Shown here one piece after another: positions 1 to 7,810 of a DNA stretch of 20,004 nt; position 1 is the stretch's first letter; each line of letters starts with the position of its first letter. The translations under genes and the position numbers were made by a program. The notes below the pieces were generated by a model. That model was not told the DNA's origin. It ran no database searches and was given only the letters and a program-made list of their open reading frames with translations. This stretch comes from DATLNF01 sp046590575 (GTDB lineage: Bacteria; Actinomycetota; Actinomycetes; BP-191): assembly GCA_046590575.1 (NCBI GenBank), contig JBKJUS010000195.1:1-20004 (forward strand), written 5' to 3'.

Positions 1-2345
1 ACCGTGAACGAGTGAACACCCACGGCCGACGTGTCGACTGGTGTCCCGGTGGCGACCGTGCCGGTGCAGGTGGCGATGCCAGAGCCCAGGCCATCAGCGC
101 AGAGGTAGTCAGCGTTGACGAGCTCGCCCACGGTGAAGCGCGCTCCGTCAGTCGGGGTGGTGACTTCGATGGACGGGGGAGCTGAAGGCACGACTGTGTA
201 GTCGGCGTACGCCGTAGTGGAGGCTCCTGCGTCATCCACCGCGATGACCCGCAGTCGATATTCACCGGGAGTCGTCGTATCCACCAGCGACCCCGGGCTG
301 GCCGGCACTGCTGCGACGTCACCGTCACAGGAAACGAGAGTGACGTCGTCGTAGCAGAAGAAGTCGAAGCGGGCGACCTGGTCCACCTCGAGCACCTGCG
401 CTTCCGTCGGCGCCGTGATGATCACCGTCGGTGGGGTGCCGGCCGGCGGGGGTGGCGGCTCGATCGCCGTCGTGAAGACGCCCGCGCCGGTGGCCGCGTG
501 CAGAGCGGATGAGCCAGGGTCGACGAGGACGTCGCGGGTCCGGCGGTCCACCAGGCCGGTGTTGGTCAATGCGGTCCAGGACGAACCGTCGGCAGCGAGC
601 CGGAAGACGCCACCGTCGGCGGCGGTGGCGTTGTTGTTGAACACCCCGGCGTGCACCCGACCGGCGTCTACGGACAGATGCACCTCGTTGCCGTGGCCGG
701 CGGGCAAACCTGCGCTCACCGGTGTGTAGCCAGCCATCGGGTCGGTCGAGCGCATCGCCGTGCCGTTGCCGAGCCCGGACCACAGCGTGTGCGGGGTCGT
801 CGACAGGTCGAGGGCCAGCGACCGAACGTCGCTGCCGGTCGAACCCGCAGCGGTCGGCACCCACGTCTCGCCAGCGTCAGTGCTGCGGAAAACACCCGCG
901 GAGTTCGTCCCCGCGTACAGCGTCGCCGGCGTCGTGGCGGGATCGGCAACCACTGACCAGACATTCGTGTCTGGCAGCCCGGTGCCGAAACGGGCCACGA
1001 CGGGCGAGCCTCGGGTGATGACGTGCACCTCGCCGCGCTGGGTGGCTGCGTAGAGCACCGAAGGGTCGTGCGGGTCCACCTCCAGGTCCCACACCGCGTA
1101 CGTCGGCCGGAAGTGCGGCGTCCAGGTTCCACCGCCGTCGTCTGTGCGGTAGATGCCATCACGCGTCGCGGCGTACACCGTCGTGGTCTCCGGCACCGTC
1201 ACAAGCGCGGTGGTGGGAGATCCGATCAGCAGGCCGTTCGAGCGCCGCTCCCAGGTGGAGCCGGAGTCGAGTGACCCGTAGACGCTTCCGTCCTCGAGGC
1301 CGGCCATCAGAAAACGGGTGGCACCTTGGGCGCCGCGGGCGATCGCCCGCACGCCGCCGCCGGCCATGCCGGACGCTGGCGGTCCCCAGGTACCACCGGC
1401 GTTGCCGGTGACGAGGACCCCGCCGACGAACGAGGCGACGACGTACTGGGTGCTGCTCGCGACACCCGCGCCGTACAGCTCGGCATCAGGTCCGCCGAGC
1501 GAAGTCCAGCTGCTCGCGCCGCGACGCCAGAATCCACGCCCGGCTGCATAGAGGTCCGTGCCGGCGAAGACGAGGTCGCGGACCGGCCCGCTGACGGAGC
1601 CGTAGTCGGACCACGTCACCCCGAAGTCTTCGCTGCGCACCACACCGCTACCACCTCCGGCTACCACCGCTCCGGACGGGTCAGTCGCCACCGCCGTGAA
1701 CCCGCCGGCCCGCACCTGCGTGAAGCCTTGGTCGGGTGCACCTCGGTGCAACAACCCGCCGAGCTGAGTAGCGATGAAGACGTGAGAGCCGTACCGCGCG
1801 ACGTCGGCGACGTAAGGCAGGTTGGATTCGTCGCCCACCTCACTGACGGCACCCCAGGTGAGCCCGCCGTCCGCACTCTCGACGTAGCCGTTCGGCTGCA
1901 GGATCACAAACACGGACAGTCCGTCGGCGACCACGCCGGCCACCAACGCGCCACTCGTGACCCCCGGGGTGGGAGACCACGTCGCTCCTGCGTCGGCCGA
2001 CCGGAACAGCCCGGCTGAGTCGGTGCCGGCGAAGAGGACCGAGGAGTTGGACTCGTCGATCGCCAGCGAGCGCACCCGGCTCGCCGGGAGCCCCTCGCTG
2101 GTCCGCGCCCACGAGGTGCCGCCGTCGAGGGACTTGTACACGCCGTGCGCCGTCCCGGCGTAGACGGTGCTGCGGGTGACCGGGTCGACAGCTATCGCCG
2201 TGGCCGACGCGCTTCCGGGACCATTCGAGAACCATCCCTCGACCGCACTCGCTGCATGTGCGATAGGTCCGACCGTCGTCGTGACGAAAGTGGCGCCCAG
2301 CAACGCAACCGCAGCCAGCGCCGCGCTCTGTCGTCGTACCCGCAT
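1..2345 (-). CDS. Secreted Asp-box beta-propeller protein with C-terminal Ig-like domains (3' end outside window)
   Basis: The frame is open from ATG at 2345 to the window edge (781 codons) and has no stop here, so the C-terminus is missing. Residues 1-31 are a Sec signal peptide (basic MRVRRQ, hydrophobic core, probable cleavage after AHA). About residues 40-625 form a repeat-rich region with at least seven Asp-box motifs (S/T-x-D-x-G-x-T-W), for example SLDGGTSW near 72, SADAGATW near 116, SADGGLTW near 157, SEDFGVTW near 238, SLDSGSTW near 358 and STDAGETW near 488, spaced as in sialidase/sortilin/YCF48-like propellers. A Pro-rich linker near 630 leads into two Ig-like beta modules, each with a Cys pair (about 664/673 and 749/760). 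No sialidase catalytic set (FRIP Arg, Tyr/Glu pair) was seen, so a binding or scaffold role outside the cell is more likely than glycosidase activity. An RBS-like AGGGGGAC lies about 8 nt upstream. Substrate unknown. Confidence 0.85.
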   Translation of the reverse strand, partial: MRVRRQSAALAAVALLGATFVTTTVGPIAHAASAVEGWFSNGPGSASATAIAVDPVTRSTVYAGTAHGVYKSLDGGTSWARTSEGLPASRVRSLAIDESNSSVLFAGTDSAGLFRSADAGATWSPTPGVTSGALVAGVVADGLSVFVILQPNGYVESADGGLTWGAVSEVGDESNLPYVADVARYGSHVFIATQLGGLLHRGAPDQGFTQVRAGGFTAVATDPSGAVVAGGGSGVVRSEDFGVTWSDYGSVSGPVRDLVFAGTDLYAAGRGFWRRGASSWTSLGGPDAELYGAGVASSTQYVVASFVGGVLVTGNAGGTWGPPASGMAGGGVRAIARGAQGATRFLMAGLEDGSVYGSLDSGSTWERRSNGLLIGSPTTALVTVPETTTVYAATRDGIYRTDDGGGTWTPHFRPTYAVWDLEVDPHDPSVLYAATQRGEVHVITRGSPVVARFGTGLPDTNVWSVVADPATTPATLYAGTNSAGVFRSTDAGETWVPTAAGSTGSDVRSLALDLSTTPHTLWSGLGNGTAMRSTDPMAGYTPVSAGLPAGHGNEVHLSVDAGRVHAGVFNNNATAADGGVFRLAADGSSWTALTNTGLVDRRTRDVLVDPGSSALHAATGAGVFTTAIEPPPPPAGTPPTVIITAPTEAQVLEVDQVARFDFFCYDDVTLVSCDGDVAAVPASPGSLVDTTTPGEYRLRVIAVDDAGASTTAYADYTVVPSAPPSIEVTTPTDGARFTVGELVNADYLCADGLGSGIATCTGTVATGTPVDTSAVGVHSFT

Positions 2346-2422
2346 GAAGGCCGTCCCCCTGGATCCAGTTGAATGTTCGCGCGTCCCACTCTGTCGCCGG
2401 GGAGCACCGGAGGACATAGCCG

Positions 2423-3754
2423 CTAGGTCAGAGTCGGGAACCCTTTTGATGACGCAAAGCCGGGGAGGTAGCGCTGCAGCTCGGCGCGGATTGGCACCTC
2501 CGCCTCAAGCTGGCAGAGGACGCCGACGATGCCGAGCCAGACCCGGTGGGTGAAGAGGTGCTCAGCCGGCATCGACAGCTGGAGCGCGACGGAGAACTCC
2601 GGGTTGCGGGGATCGTTGACCCGACCGAACTCATGGCGCAGCCACTCTCGCGAGAACCGGAAGCGGTCGTGCGCGGCCGGGACGGTGAACGGCGACATGA
2701 AGTCGACCAGCTTGGCTACCTCGAGGTCCACGCCGGGTCGGACGAAGCCCTCCTCAGTGAGTCGGCGTAGCACCTCCGCCGGGTCGTCACCCAGAAGCGC
2801 CGTGATCAGCCGGCCGAAGGTCGCGGGCATCCCCTCGGGCATCTCCAACGTCGACCCGAAGTCCAGTACGCCGAGCCGTCCATCTTCGGTGATCCGAAAA
2901 TTGCCCGGGTGCGGATCGGTGTGCAGCAACCCGGCGCGCATCGGACCAGAGAGGAGGAACCGCTGGTAGAGCTCGCCAGCGCGGTCTCGTTCGGTCTGGC
3001 TGCCGGCGGCCGCGACCCGAGCCAACGGTGTCCCATCGAGCCACTCCTGCACGAGGACGCGCGGAGTCGCGTGGACGACGGAGGGCACGACGACCTCGGG
3101 GTCATCGGCGTACGCCATCGCGAATCTCGCCTGCGACCCAGCCTCGTGCAGATAGTCGAGCTCCTCCGTCAGCCGAGCGCGCATCTCCGCAACCAGGGGT
3201 GGCATCGCGAGGCCGCGCGCGACGACCGCCGCCAGTCGAGTGACGAGGCTGACCACCCGCAGGTCGGCGGCGAGCGCTTCACGAACACCCGGGTACTGAA
3301 TCTTGACGGCGACCCTGCGGCCGTCAGCACGCCAGGTCGCGCGGTGCACCTGACCGATCGACGCCGCCGCGGCCGGCGTGGTGTCGAACTCAGCGAACTC
3401 ATGTCGCCAGCGCGGCCCGAGGTCAGCGATCAGCACCGGCGCGATCTGGGAAAAGGGCAGTCCGGCGTTGTCGTCCTGCAGTGCGGTCAACGCCGCGCGC
3501 CAGGTCTGTTCAGGGTCCGCGGGGAAGAGCGCCTCGACCGTCGAGAGCAGCTGCCCAGCCTTGAGCGCGCCACCTTTGAGGTCGCCGAGCACGCGCTTGG
3601 TCCGGGCGGCGTTGCGTCGGCGCAGATCTCGCGCGACAGCTTCCGAGTCGGCACCGGCCAGCCGCCGGAGTGCACCTTCGGCGCCGAGACAGGCAGCGCC
3701 CAACGGCAGCGACAACAGCATCGCCGCACGCGTCACCTGTCCGCTCCGGATCAC
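2423..3754 (-). CDS. AarF/ABC1/UbiB-family atypical kinase-like protein
   Basis: The protein has 443 aa and starts at GTG 3754, with GGGGAG about 9 nt upstream. It carries the diagnostic UbiB/ADCK features in order: KxGQ motif (ALKAGQ, residues 64-68), Ala-rich nucleotide loop (TPAAAASIGQVHRA, about 126-139), invariant Lys in VAVK (K151), ELDYLHEA (about 198-205), catalytic-loop-like HTDPHPGNF (278-286) and metal-binding DFG (298-300). All core residues are intact, so ATP binding is likely. In this family the Ala-rich loop usually replaces the Gly-rich loop and limits protein kinase activity; known members support quinone/isoprenoid lipid metabolism, and the actinobacterial substrate is generally unknown. 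The gene lies 77 bp upstream of the propeller gene on the same strand and downstream of a repeat-rich spacer. It sits where gyrB is usually found. Confidence 0.9.
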   Translation of the reverse strand: MIRSGQVTRAAMLLSLPLGAACLGAEGALRRLAGADSEAVARDLRRRNAARTKRVLGDLKGGALKAGQLLSTVEALFPADPEQTWRAALTALQDDNAGLPFSQIAPVLIADLGPRWRHEFAEFDTTPAAAASIGQVHRATWRADGRRVAVKIQYPGVREALAADLRVVSLVTRLAAVVARGLAMPPLVAEMRARLTEELDYLHEAGSQARFAMAYADDPEVVVPSVVHATPRVLVQEWLDGTPLARVAAAGSQTERDRAGELYQRFLLSGPMRAGLLHTDPHPGNFRITEDGRLGVLDFGSTLEMPEGMPATFGRLITALLGDDPAEVLRRLTEEGFVRPGVDLEVAKLVDFMSPFTVPAAHDRFRFSREWLRHEFGRVNDPRNPEFSVALQLSMPAEHLFTHRVWLGIVGVLCQLEAEVPIRAELQRYLPGFASSKGFPTLT

Positions 3755-3772
3755 AGCCGTAGTCTCCCCCGA

Positions 3773-3814
3773 TTGCTACGCACTGCCCTCGTCCATGCGG
3801 GCAGTGCGTAGCAA
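3773..3814. repeat. Perfect 16-bp inverted repeat (hairpin) ahead of the AarF-like gene
   Basis: The left arm TTGCTACGCACTGCCC (3773-3788) is the exact reverse complement of 3799-3814, with a 10-nt loop (3789-3798). It starts 18 bp upstream of the GTG at 3754, so it would be in the 5' leader of a transcript entering that gene, close to its RBS. No T-run follows on either strand, so an intrinsic terminator is not well supported. It could be an operator, an RNA leader hairpin or a palindromic repeat element. Confidence 0.85.
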
Positions 3815-3846
3815 CTGACGGACACCCCCCACCCCCACCCCGGGAC

Positions 3847-3952
3847 TGTCCGGCGTTTCCCTCAGGGACGGACACACCCACCCGAGACCGTCCGGCGTTT
3901 CCCTCAAGGGAAGGGGATTCGATTGGGGTTTGCCTGCGTGAAACGCCGGACA
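3847..3952. repeat. 42-bp-period direct repeat with an inverted third copy
   Basis: The 17-mer GTCCGGCGTTTCCCTCA occurs at 3848-3864 and again at 3890-3906. Its first 12 bases recur inverted (GAAACGCCGGAC) at 3940-3951. The inverted copy can pair with either direct copy. Each direct copy also has its own small palindrome: TGTCCG...CGGACA around 3847-3874, and TTCCCTCAAGGGAA at 3899-3912. The arrangement allows mutually exclusive hairpins. It may be a dispersed intergenic repeat family. Confidence 0.85.
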
Positions 3953-3967
3953 GGCGCGGCCGAGGCA

Positions 3968-4045
3968 GGGGGCAGCCACCAGCTGAGCAGCGCGAGAGGG
4001 GACCGGCCACGAGCTCCGCCGAAGAGCGGGACCAGCCACGAACCC
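3968..4045. repeat. Degenerate ~30-bp tandem repeat, three units
   Basis: Units begin near 3968, 3998 and 4028. The clearest pair is GGGACCGGCCACGAGC (from 3999) and GGGACCAGCCACGAAC (from 4028). The first unit, GGGGGCAGCCACCAGC, is more diverged. They lie just past the dciA stop codon and precede the 42-bp repeats. Confidence 0.55.
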
Positions 4046-4049
4046 TGCG

Positions 4050-4661
4050 TCAGCCGTAGGTGTCGCGGGGGCCACGGCCGCCGGCGACCCGCCAGGCGCC
4101 AGACCGGCGAGGTCCGCCGCTCGGTCCCTGCACCCGGATGAGCGTCACCGCACCGGCGCCGAGTTCAGCGTTGAGGCGATCCTTGAGTTGCCCCGAGAGG
4201 AGGCGCAACTGCGTGGCCCAGGCGGTGGACACCGCGCTGACCAGCAGCTCACCGTCGACAAGCGAGACCGGCGCGCACTTGTCCGCCAGCGCTTCGCCGA
4301 CGAGCGCGTCCCACCGGCCCATCACGGCGGCGACCTGAGCCTCACCCTGCCATCCGCGAGCCGCGAGCAGGGCATTGATCGCCGCACCGAACAGGACCGG
4401 GTCGCCACCCTTGGTACGACGCTTCCCACCCTGCTCCCGGCGCCGCTGGCCCCGCGCGGCGGCGGCGCGCATCCGCTCCTCCTCCGACGGGGTCAACCGC
4501 GCCCGGGCAGCCGCCGCCTTCGCCTCGGCGAGGGCGCGGTGCGCAAGATCTGCACCGGTCGGCCCGGCTTCGACCGACCCAGATGCACTGGGCATAGGTA
4601 CGACGGACTCAGGACCGGTGGGTTCACCGGACACGGTGCACCTGCCCGGCGGCGACGTCAT
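4050..4661 (-). CDS. dciA: DciA-like DUF721 protein (replicative helicase loader/operator)
   Basis: The protein has 203 aa. The N-terminal half is low-complexity and Ala/Arg/Glu-rich. The DUF721 KH-like domain covers about 85-180 (ARGWQGEAQVAAVMGRWDALVG, then LVSAVSTAWATQLRLL), and the tail GGRGPRDTYG is nearly identical to the end of actinobacterial DciA such as M. tuberculosis Rv0004. DciA interacts with the DnaB helicase at the fork in bacteria lacking DnaC/DnaI-type loaders. The gene overlaps the 3' end of recF, as expected for the conserved recF-dciA pair. Two starts are possible: ATG 4661 has AAGGGG about 6 nt upstream, and GTG 4634 has AGG about 6 nt upstream. I chose the ATG. The gyrB gene that usually follows is absent. 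Confidence 0.9.
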   Translation of the reverse strand: MTSPPGRCTVSGEPTGPESVVPMPSASGSVEAGPTGADLAHRALAEAKAAAARARLTPSEEERMRAAAARGQRRREQGGKRRTKGGDPVLFGAAINALLAARGWQGEAQVAAVMGRWDALVGEALADKCAPVSLVDGELLVSAVSTAWATQLRLLSGQLKDRLNAELGAGAVTLIRVQGPSGGPRRSGAWRVAGGRGPRDTYG

Positions 4662-5745
4662 AGCGCGCCCCTTGCAACGACTCCGGCACGTCGGCCATGA
4701 CGGCTGCGGTCACGAGCACCTGCTCCCGGTCAGCCACGAGCCCGGCGAGCCGGTCGCGGCGACACGTGTCGAGCTCGGCGAAGACGTCATCGAGGATCAG
4801 CACCGGTTCGCCGCCGTCAGCGGCCAGCACGTCGTGCGACGCCAGTCGTAGAGCCAGTGCGAATGACCACGACTCGCCGTGCGAGGCGTAACCCTTCGCT
4901 GGCAGGTCACCGATCGAGAGCAACAGGTCGTCCCGGTGCGGCCCGACTAGCGACACTCCGCGATCGAGCTCAGCCGAGCGCATGCGCGACACCTCGGCCA
5001 GGATCGCGGCGGCCAGGAGATCGCGATCGGGAACCAGCGGTGTGTCCGGACCGAGGGAGGACTTGTACTCCAACGTCGTCGGGCCGCCGCCGCCGGACAG
5101 GCTGTCGTAGGACTTGTCCACCAGGGGGCGCAGTAGGTCGACCGCCTCCAACCGTCCGGCGAGCAGTTCCGCACCGTGGACCGACAGGTGCTCGTCCCAC
5201 ACGTCGAGCGTGCGAAAGTCGGCGGACCCGCGACTGGCGTATGACGACTTGAGCAGTGCGTTGCGCTGCTTGAGTACCCGGTCGTAGTCGGCCTTCACGC
5301 CGTGGTAACGGGGCTGGCGCTGCACCAGCAACGCATCAAGGAACCCTCGCCGATCTGCCGGGTCGCCTTTGACGAGCGCGAGGTCTTCCGGGGCGAAGAG
5401 CACCGTGCGCAGCGCGCCGAGCACATCCCGGGCGCGGGGTACCGCGCCCCGGTTGAGTCGGGCCCGGTTGGCCTTGCCCGGAGTGATCTCGAGCTCGACG
5501 AGCAGTGCCCGGTCGTCTTTCACGACTTCGCAGCGCACGACGGCTCGCTCGGCCCCCTGTCGGACGAGGGGCGCGTCTGCTGCGACCCGGTGTGAGCCGA
5601 GCGTCGCTACGTAACCGGCTGCCTCGACCAGATTGGTCTTTCCCTGCCCGTTCGGCCCGATGAACGCTGCCGGGCCGGCCTCGAAGTCGACCGAGACCTC
5701 GGCATAGGAGCGAAAGTCGGTGAGTCCCAGCTGTCGGAGGTACAT
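4624..5745 (-). CDS. recF: DNA replication/repair protein RecF
   Basis: The 373-aa product matches the usual RecF length. It is an SMC/ABC-type ATPase that, with RecO and RecR, loads RecA at single-strand gaps on dsDNA-ssDNA junctions. Visible features: N-terminal MYLRQLGLTDFRSY, Walker A GPNGQGKTN (residues 30-38), signature-like SHGESWSFALALRLA, Walker B with D-loop (VLILDDVFAELD) and a C-terminal VLVTAAV. The ATG at 5745 shares its A with the gnd stop (TGATG), so translation is probably coupled to gnd. The 3' end overlaps dciA. Confidence 0.97.
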   Translation of the reverse strand: MYLRQLGLTDFRSYAEVSVDFEAGPAAFIGPNGQGKTNLVEAAGYVATLGSHRVAADAPLVRQGAERAVVRCEVVKDDRALLVELEITPGKANRARLNRGAVPRARDVLGALRTVLFAPEDLALVKGDPADRRGFLDALLVQRQPRYHGVKADYDRVLKQRNALLKSSYASRGSADFRTLDVWDEHLSVHGAELLAGRLEAVDLLRPLVDKSYDSLSGGGGPTTLEYKSSLGPDTPLVPDRDLLAAAILAEVSRMRSAELDRGVSLVGPHRDDLLLSIGDLPAKGYASHGESWSFALALRLASHDVLAADGGEPVLILDDVFAELDTCRRDRLAGLVADREQVLVTAAVMADVPESLQGARYDVAAGQVHRVR

Positions 5746-6695
5746 CAGCCGGGAGGAGACTCAGCCGGCGCTGCACCCGCGCCGGTGATCTCCTCGGGCG
5801 CCGCACCGGCCGTGACAGCGTGCCCGCCGAATGCGTTGCGCAGCGACGCGATGACCTTCATCGCCGGGCTGTCGTCCTGCCGGCTGGCGAAGCGGGCGAA
5901 GAGCGCTGCAGTGATCACCGGCAGCGGTACGGCGAGCCGGACGCCCTCATTGACGGTCCACCGACCCTCGCCGGAGTCCTCGGCGTAGCCACGGATGGCG
6001 GACAGGTCAGGGTCAGTGACGAGTGAACTGGCTAGGAGGTCGAGCAGCCAGGAGCGCACCACGCTGCCATGCCGCCAGGTCTCGAGTACCCCGGGGCAGT
6101 CGATCCCCAGCTCGCTCGCAGCCATCAGCTCATAGCCTTCGGCATAGGCCTGCATGAGGCCGTACTCGATGCCGTTATGCACCATCTTGGTGAAGTGCCC
6201 AGCCCCGGTCGCGCCGGCGTGCACGAATCCACCCTCCGGCGCGAGCGCGTCGAAAACCGGCTGCAGTCGAGCGACGTCCTCCTTCGCCCCCCCGACCATC
6301 AGGCAGTAGCCCTCGGTCAGCCCCCACACGCCGCCGCTGACGCCAGCATCGAGGAAGCCGATGTTGCGCTTCGCCAACTGGGCAGCGTGTTCCTGACTGT
6401 CGGTGTAGCGCGAATTGCCGCCGTCGATGACGACGTCGCCCGCCGACAGCAGCTCACCGAGCGCGGTCACGGTCTCGGTGGTTGGCGCACCGCTTGGCAC
6501 CATCACCCACACGGCGCGGGGCGCTGGGAGCGCAGCAACCAACGCCGCAAGAGACTCGACGTCCGTCGCGTCGGCGTTGAAGGCGTCGTACCCGACAACG
6601 GTGTGGCCGGCTTGGCGCAGACGTGTCGCCATGTTGCCGCCCATCCGGCCCAGCCCGACCATGCCAAGGGTCGCAGTGGTCACCGGTGGGGTCAC
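5745..6695 (-). CDS. gnd: 6-phosphogluconate dehydrogenase, decarboxylating, short form
   Basis: The protein has 316 aa, the short (GndA-like) form rather than the ~470-aa form. It oxidises 6-phosphogluconate to ribulose 5-phosphate plus CO2 in the pentose phosphate pathway. Motifs: Rossmann GLGRMGGNMATRL (14-26), IDGGNSRYTDS (90-100), substrate loop LDAGVSGGVWGLTEGY (115-130), and GHFTKMVHNGIEYG with catalytic Lys170, Asn174 and Glu177. Cofactor preference cannot be fixed by eye. The start is GTG 6695, giving a GTGA overlap with the dnaN stop. The C-terminus overlaps the recF start by one base. Placement between dnaN and recF is a conserved actinobacterial arrangement and supplies no replication function that is known to me. 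Confidence 0.95.
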   Translation of the reverse strand: MTPPVTTATLGMVGLGRMGGNMATRLRQAGHTVVGYDAFNADATDVESLAALVAALPAPRAVWVMVPSGAPTTETVTALGELLSAGDVVIDGGNSRYTDSQEHAAQLAKRNIGFLDAGVSGGVWGLTEGYCLMVGGAKEDVARLQPVFDALAPEGGFVHAGATGAGHFTKMVHNGIEYGLMQAYAEGYELMAASELGIDCPGVLETWRHGSVVRSWLLDLLASSLVTDPDLSAIRGYAEDSGEGRWTVNEGVRLAVPLPVITAALFARFASRQDDSPAMKVIASLRNAFGGHAVTAGAAPEEITGAGAAPAESPPG

Positions 6696-7810
6696 CCGGA
6701 AAGCCGGACCGGCATCAGCAGGTAGCGGTAGTCAGCCTCGGTGTCCTTGCCGGTCAGCACCGCCGGCTTCACCGAACCGTTGAAGCTCAGCTGCGCCACG
6801 TCGGAGTCGATCGCGCCCAGCCCATCGAGCAGGTAGGCCGGGTTGAAAGCGATCTGGATGGCCTCCCCTTCGTAGGACGCATCGAGGGTCTCCGACGCTT
6901 GGGCCTCATCTCCGGCCCCTGCCTCGAGCACGAGCACGTCCGCGTCGAAGCGCAGGCGGATGGGGGTGTTGCGGGCAGCGACAAGCGAAACCCGTTTGAC
7001 CGCGTCAACCAGGGAGGACGTCGAGATGCGGGCCACCGACGCGAAGTCCGTCGGCAGCAAGGAGCGGTACTTCGGGAACTCACCGTCGAGAAGACGGGTC
7101 GTCGTACGCCGTGAGCCGCCGCTGAAGCCGGCCATGCCCTCACCCTGCGCTCCCTGGCCGAGCGACACAGCCACTTCGGCGCCCGTTGCCGCCAACGTCT
7201 TCGCTGCATCGGCAAGAGTCTTGGCCGGGATCAGAGCGACGGACGCCTCGGCGCCGGGCTCCGGACGCCACTTGAGCTCGCGGATCGCCAACCGGTAACG
7301 GTCGGTGGCGGCAAGGGTGATCTGGTCACCGTCGATCTCGACCCGTACGCCGGTGAGTACGGGCAGCGTGTCGTCCCGGCCGGCAGCAATCGCCACCTGA
7401 CTGACCGCTGCCGCGAAAGCGTCACTGGCGATGCGCCCGGCGTCGGGCGGCATCGGTGGCAACGTGGGGTAGTCCTCGACCGGCAAGGTCGGCAAGGTGA
7501 ACCGGGCCGAACCGCAGGACAGGACGGCCCGGGATCCGTCGGTGGTGATCTCCACCGGCGCCGCGGGCAACGATCGGGTGATCTCCGCCAGCAGACGTCC
7601 GGACACGAGGAGCCGACCGGCCTCCTCGGCCTGCACTGCAACAGTCGCCTCCGCGGACACTTCGTAGTCGAAGCCGCAGAGCCGCAGCTCGTGCCCGGTG
7701 ACCTCGAGGAGCAGACCAGCCAACACGGGTACGGCGGGGCGCATCGGCAACGTGCGTGCGGTCCACGCCACCGCCTCAGCGAACTCGTCGCGCTCGACTC
7801 GGAACTTCAT
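6692..7810 (-). CDS. dnaN: DNA polymerase III beta sliding clamp
   Basis: The 372-aa product is the typical clamp length. The true start is ATG 7810 (MKFRVERDEFAEAVAWTARTLP), with GGGAAGGCGG ending about 6 nt upstream; a longer open frame upstream runs through the origin and is not used. Three repeated clamp domains are recognisable (about 1-120, 130-250 and 255-372), including LPVLTGVRVEIDGDQITLAATDRYRLA and the end YRYLLMPVRLSG (family form: YLxMPVRL). It forms the dimeric ring that tethers Pol III. It is co-directional with dnaA across the origin spacer and coupled to gnd by a GTGA overlap. Confidence 0.97.
   Translation of the reverse strand: MKFRVERDEFAEAVAWTARTLPMRPAVPVLAGLLLEVTGHELRLCGFDYEVSAEATVAVQAEEAGRLLVSGRLLAEITRSLPAAPVEITTDGSRAVLSCGSARFTLPTLPVEDYPTLPPMPPDAGRIASDAFAAAVSQVAIAAGRDDTLPVLTGVRVEIDGDQITLAATDRYRLAIRELKWRPEPGAEASVALIPAKTLADAAKTLAATGAEVAVSLGQGAQGEGMAGFSGGSRRTTTRLLDGEFPKYRSLLPTDFASVARISTSSLVDAVKRVSLVAARNTPIRLRFDADVLVLEAGAGDEAQASETLDASYEGEAIQIAFNPAYLLDGLGAIDSDVAQLSFNGSVKPAVLTGKDTEADYRYLLMPVRLSG

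Larger units (their letters stand above)
3755..4049. other. Repeat-rich spacer between dciA and the AarF-like gene
   Basis: This 295-bp stretch has no convincing gene. It holds a perfect 16-bp inverted repeat, a 42-bp-period direct repeat with an inverted third copy, and three degenerate 30-bp units (listed separately). Small ORFs cross it on both strands, but their repetitive sequence comes from the DNA repeats. The flanking genes are both on the minus strand, so it could hold the end of the dciA transcript and the AarF promoter/leader. No clear poly-U terminator was seen. Confidence 0.75.

Noticed and set aside
1..2345. Sialidase function for the Asp-box protein
   Set aside because: Asp-boxes are structural and occur in many propellers; no FRIP motif or catalytic Tyr/Glu arrangement was seen in the part present.
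3755..3814. Intrinsic terminator at the 16-bp hairpin
   Set aside because: The stem is perfect, but no T-run follows on either strand and the hairpin is close to a start codon, so termination is not supported.
3776..4075. 99-codon minus-strand ORF with repeated LRETPD-type residues across the dciA-aarF spacer
   Set aside because: The peptide repeats follow from the 42-bp and 30-bp DNA repeats, the start lies inside dciA, and no RBS or family is evident.
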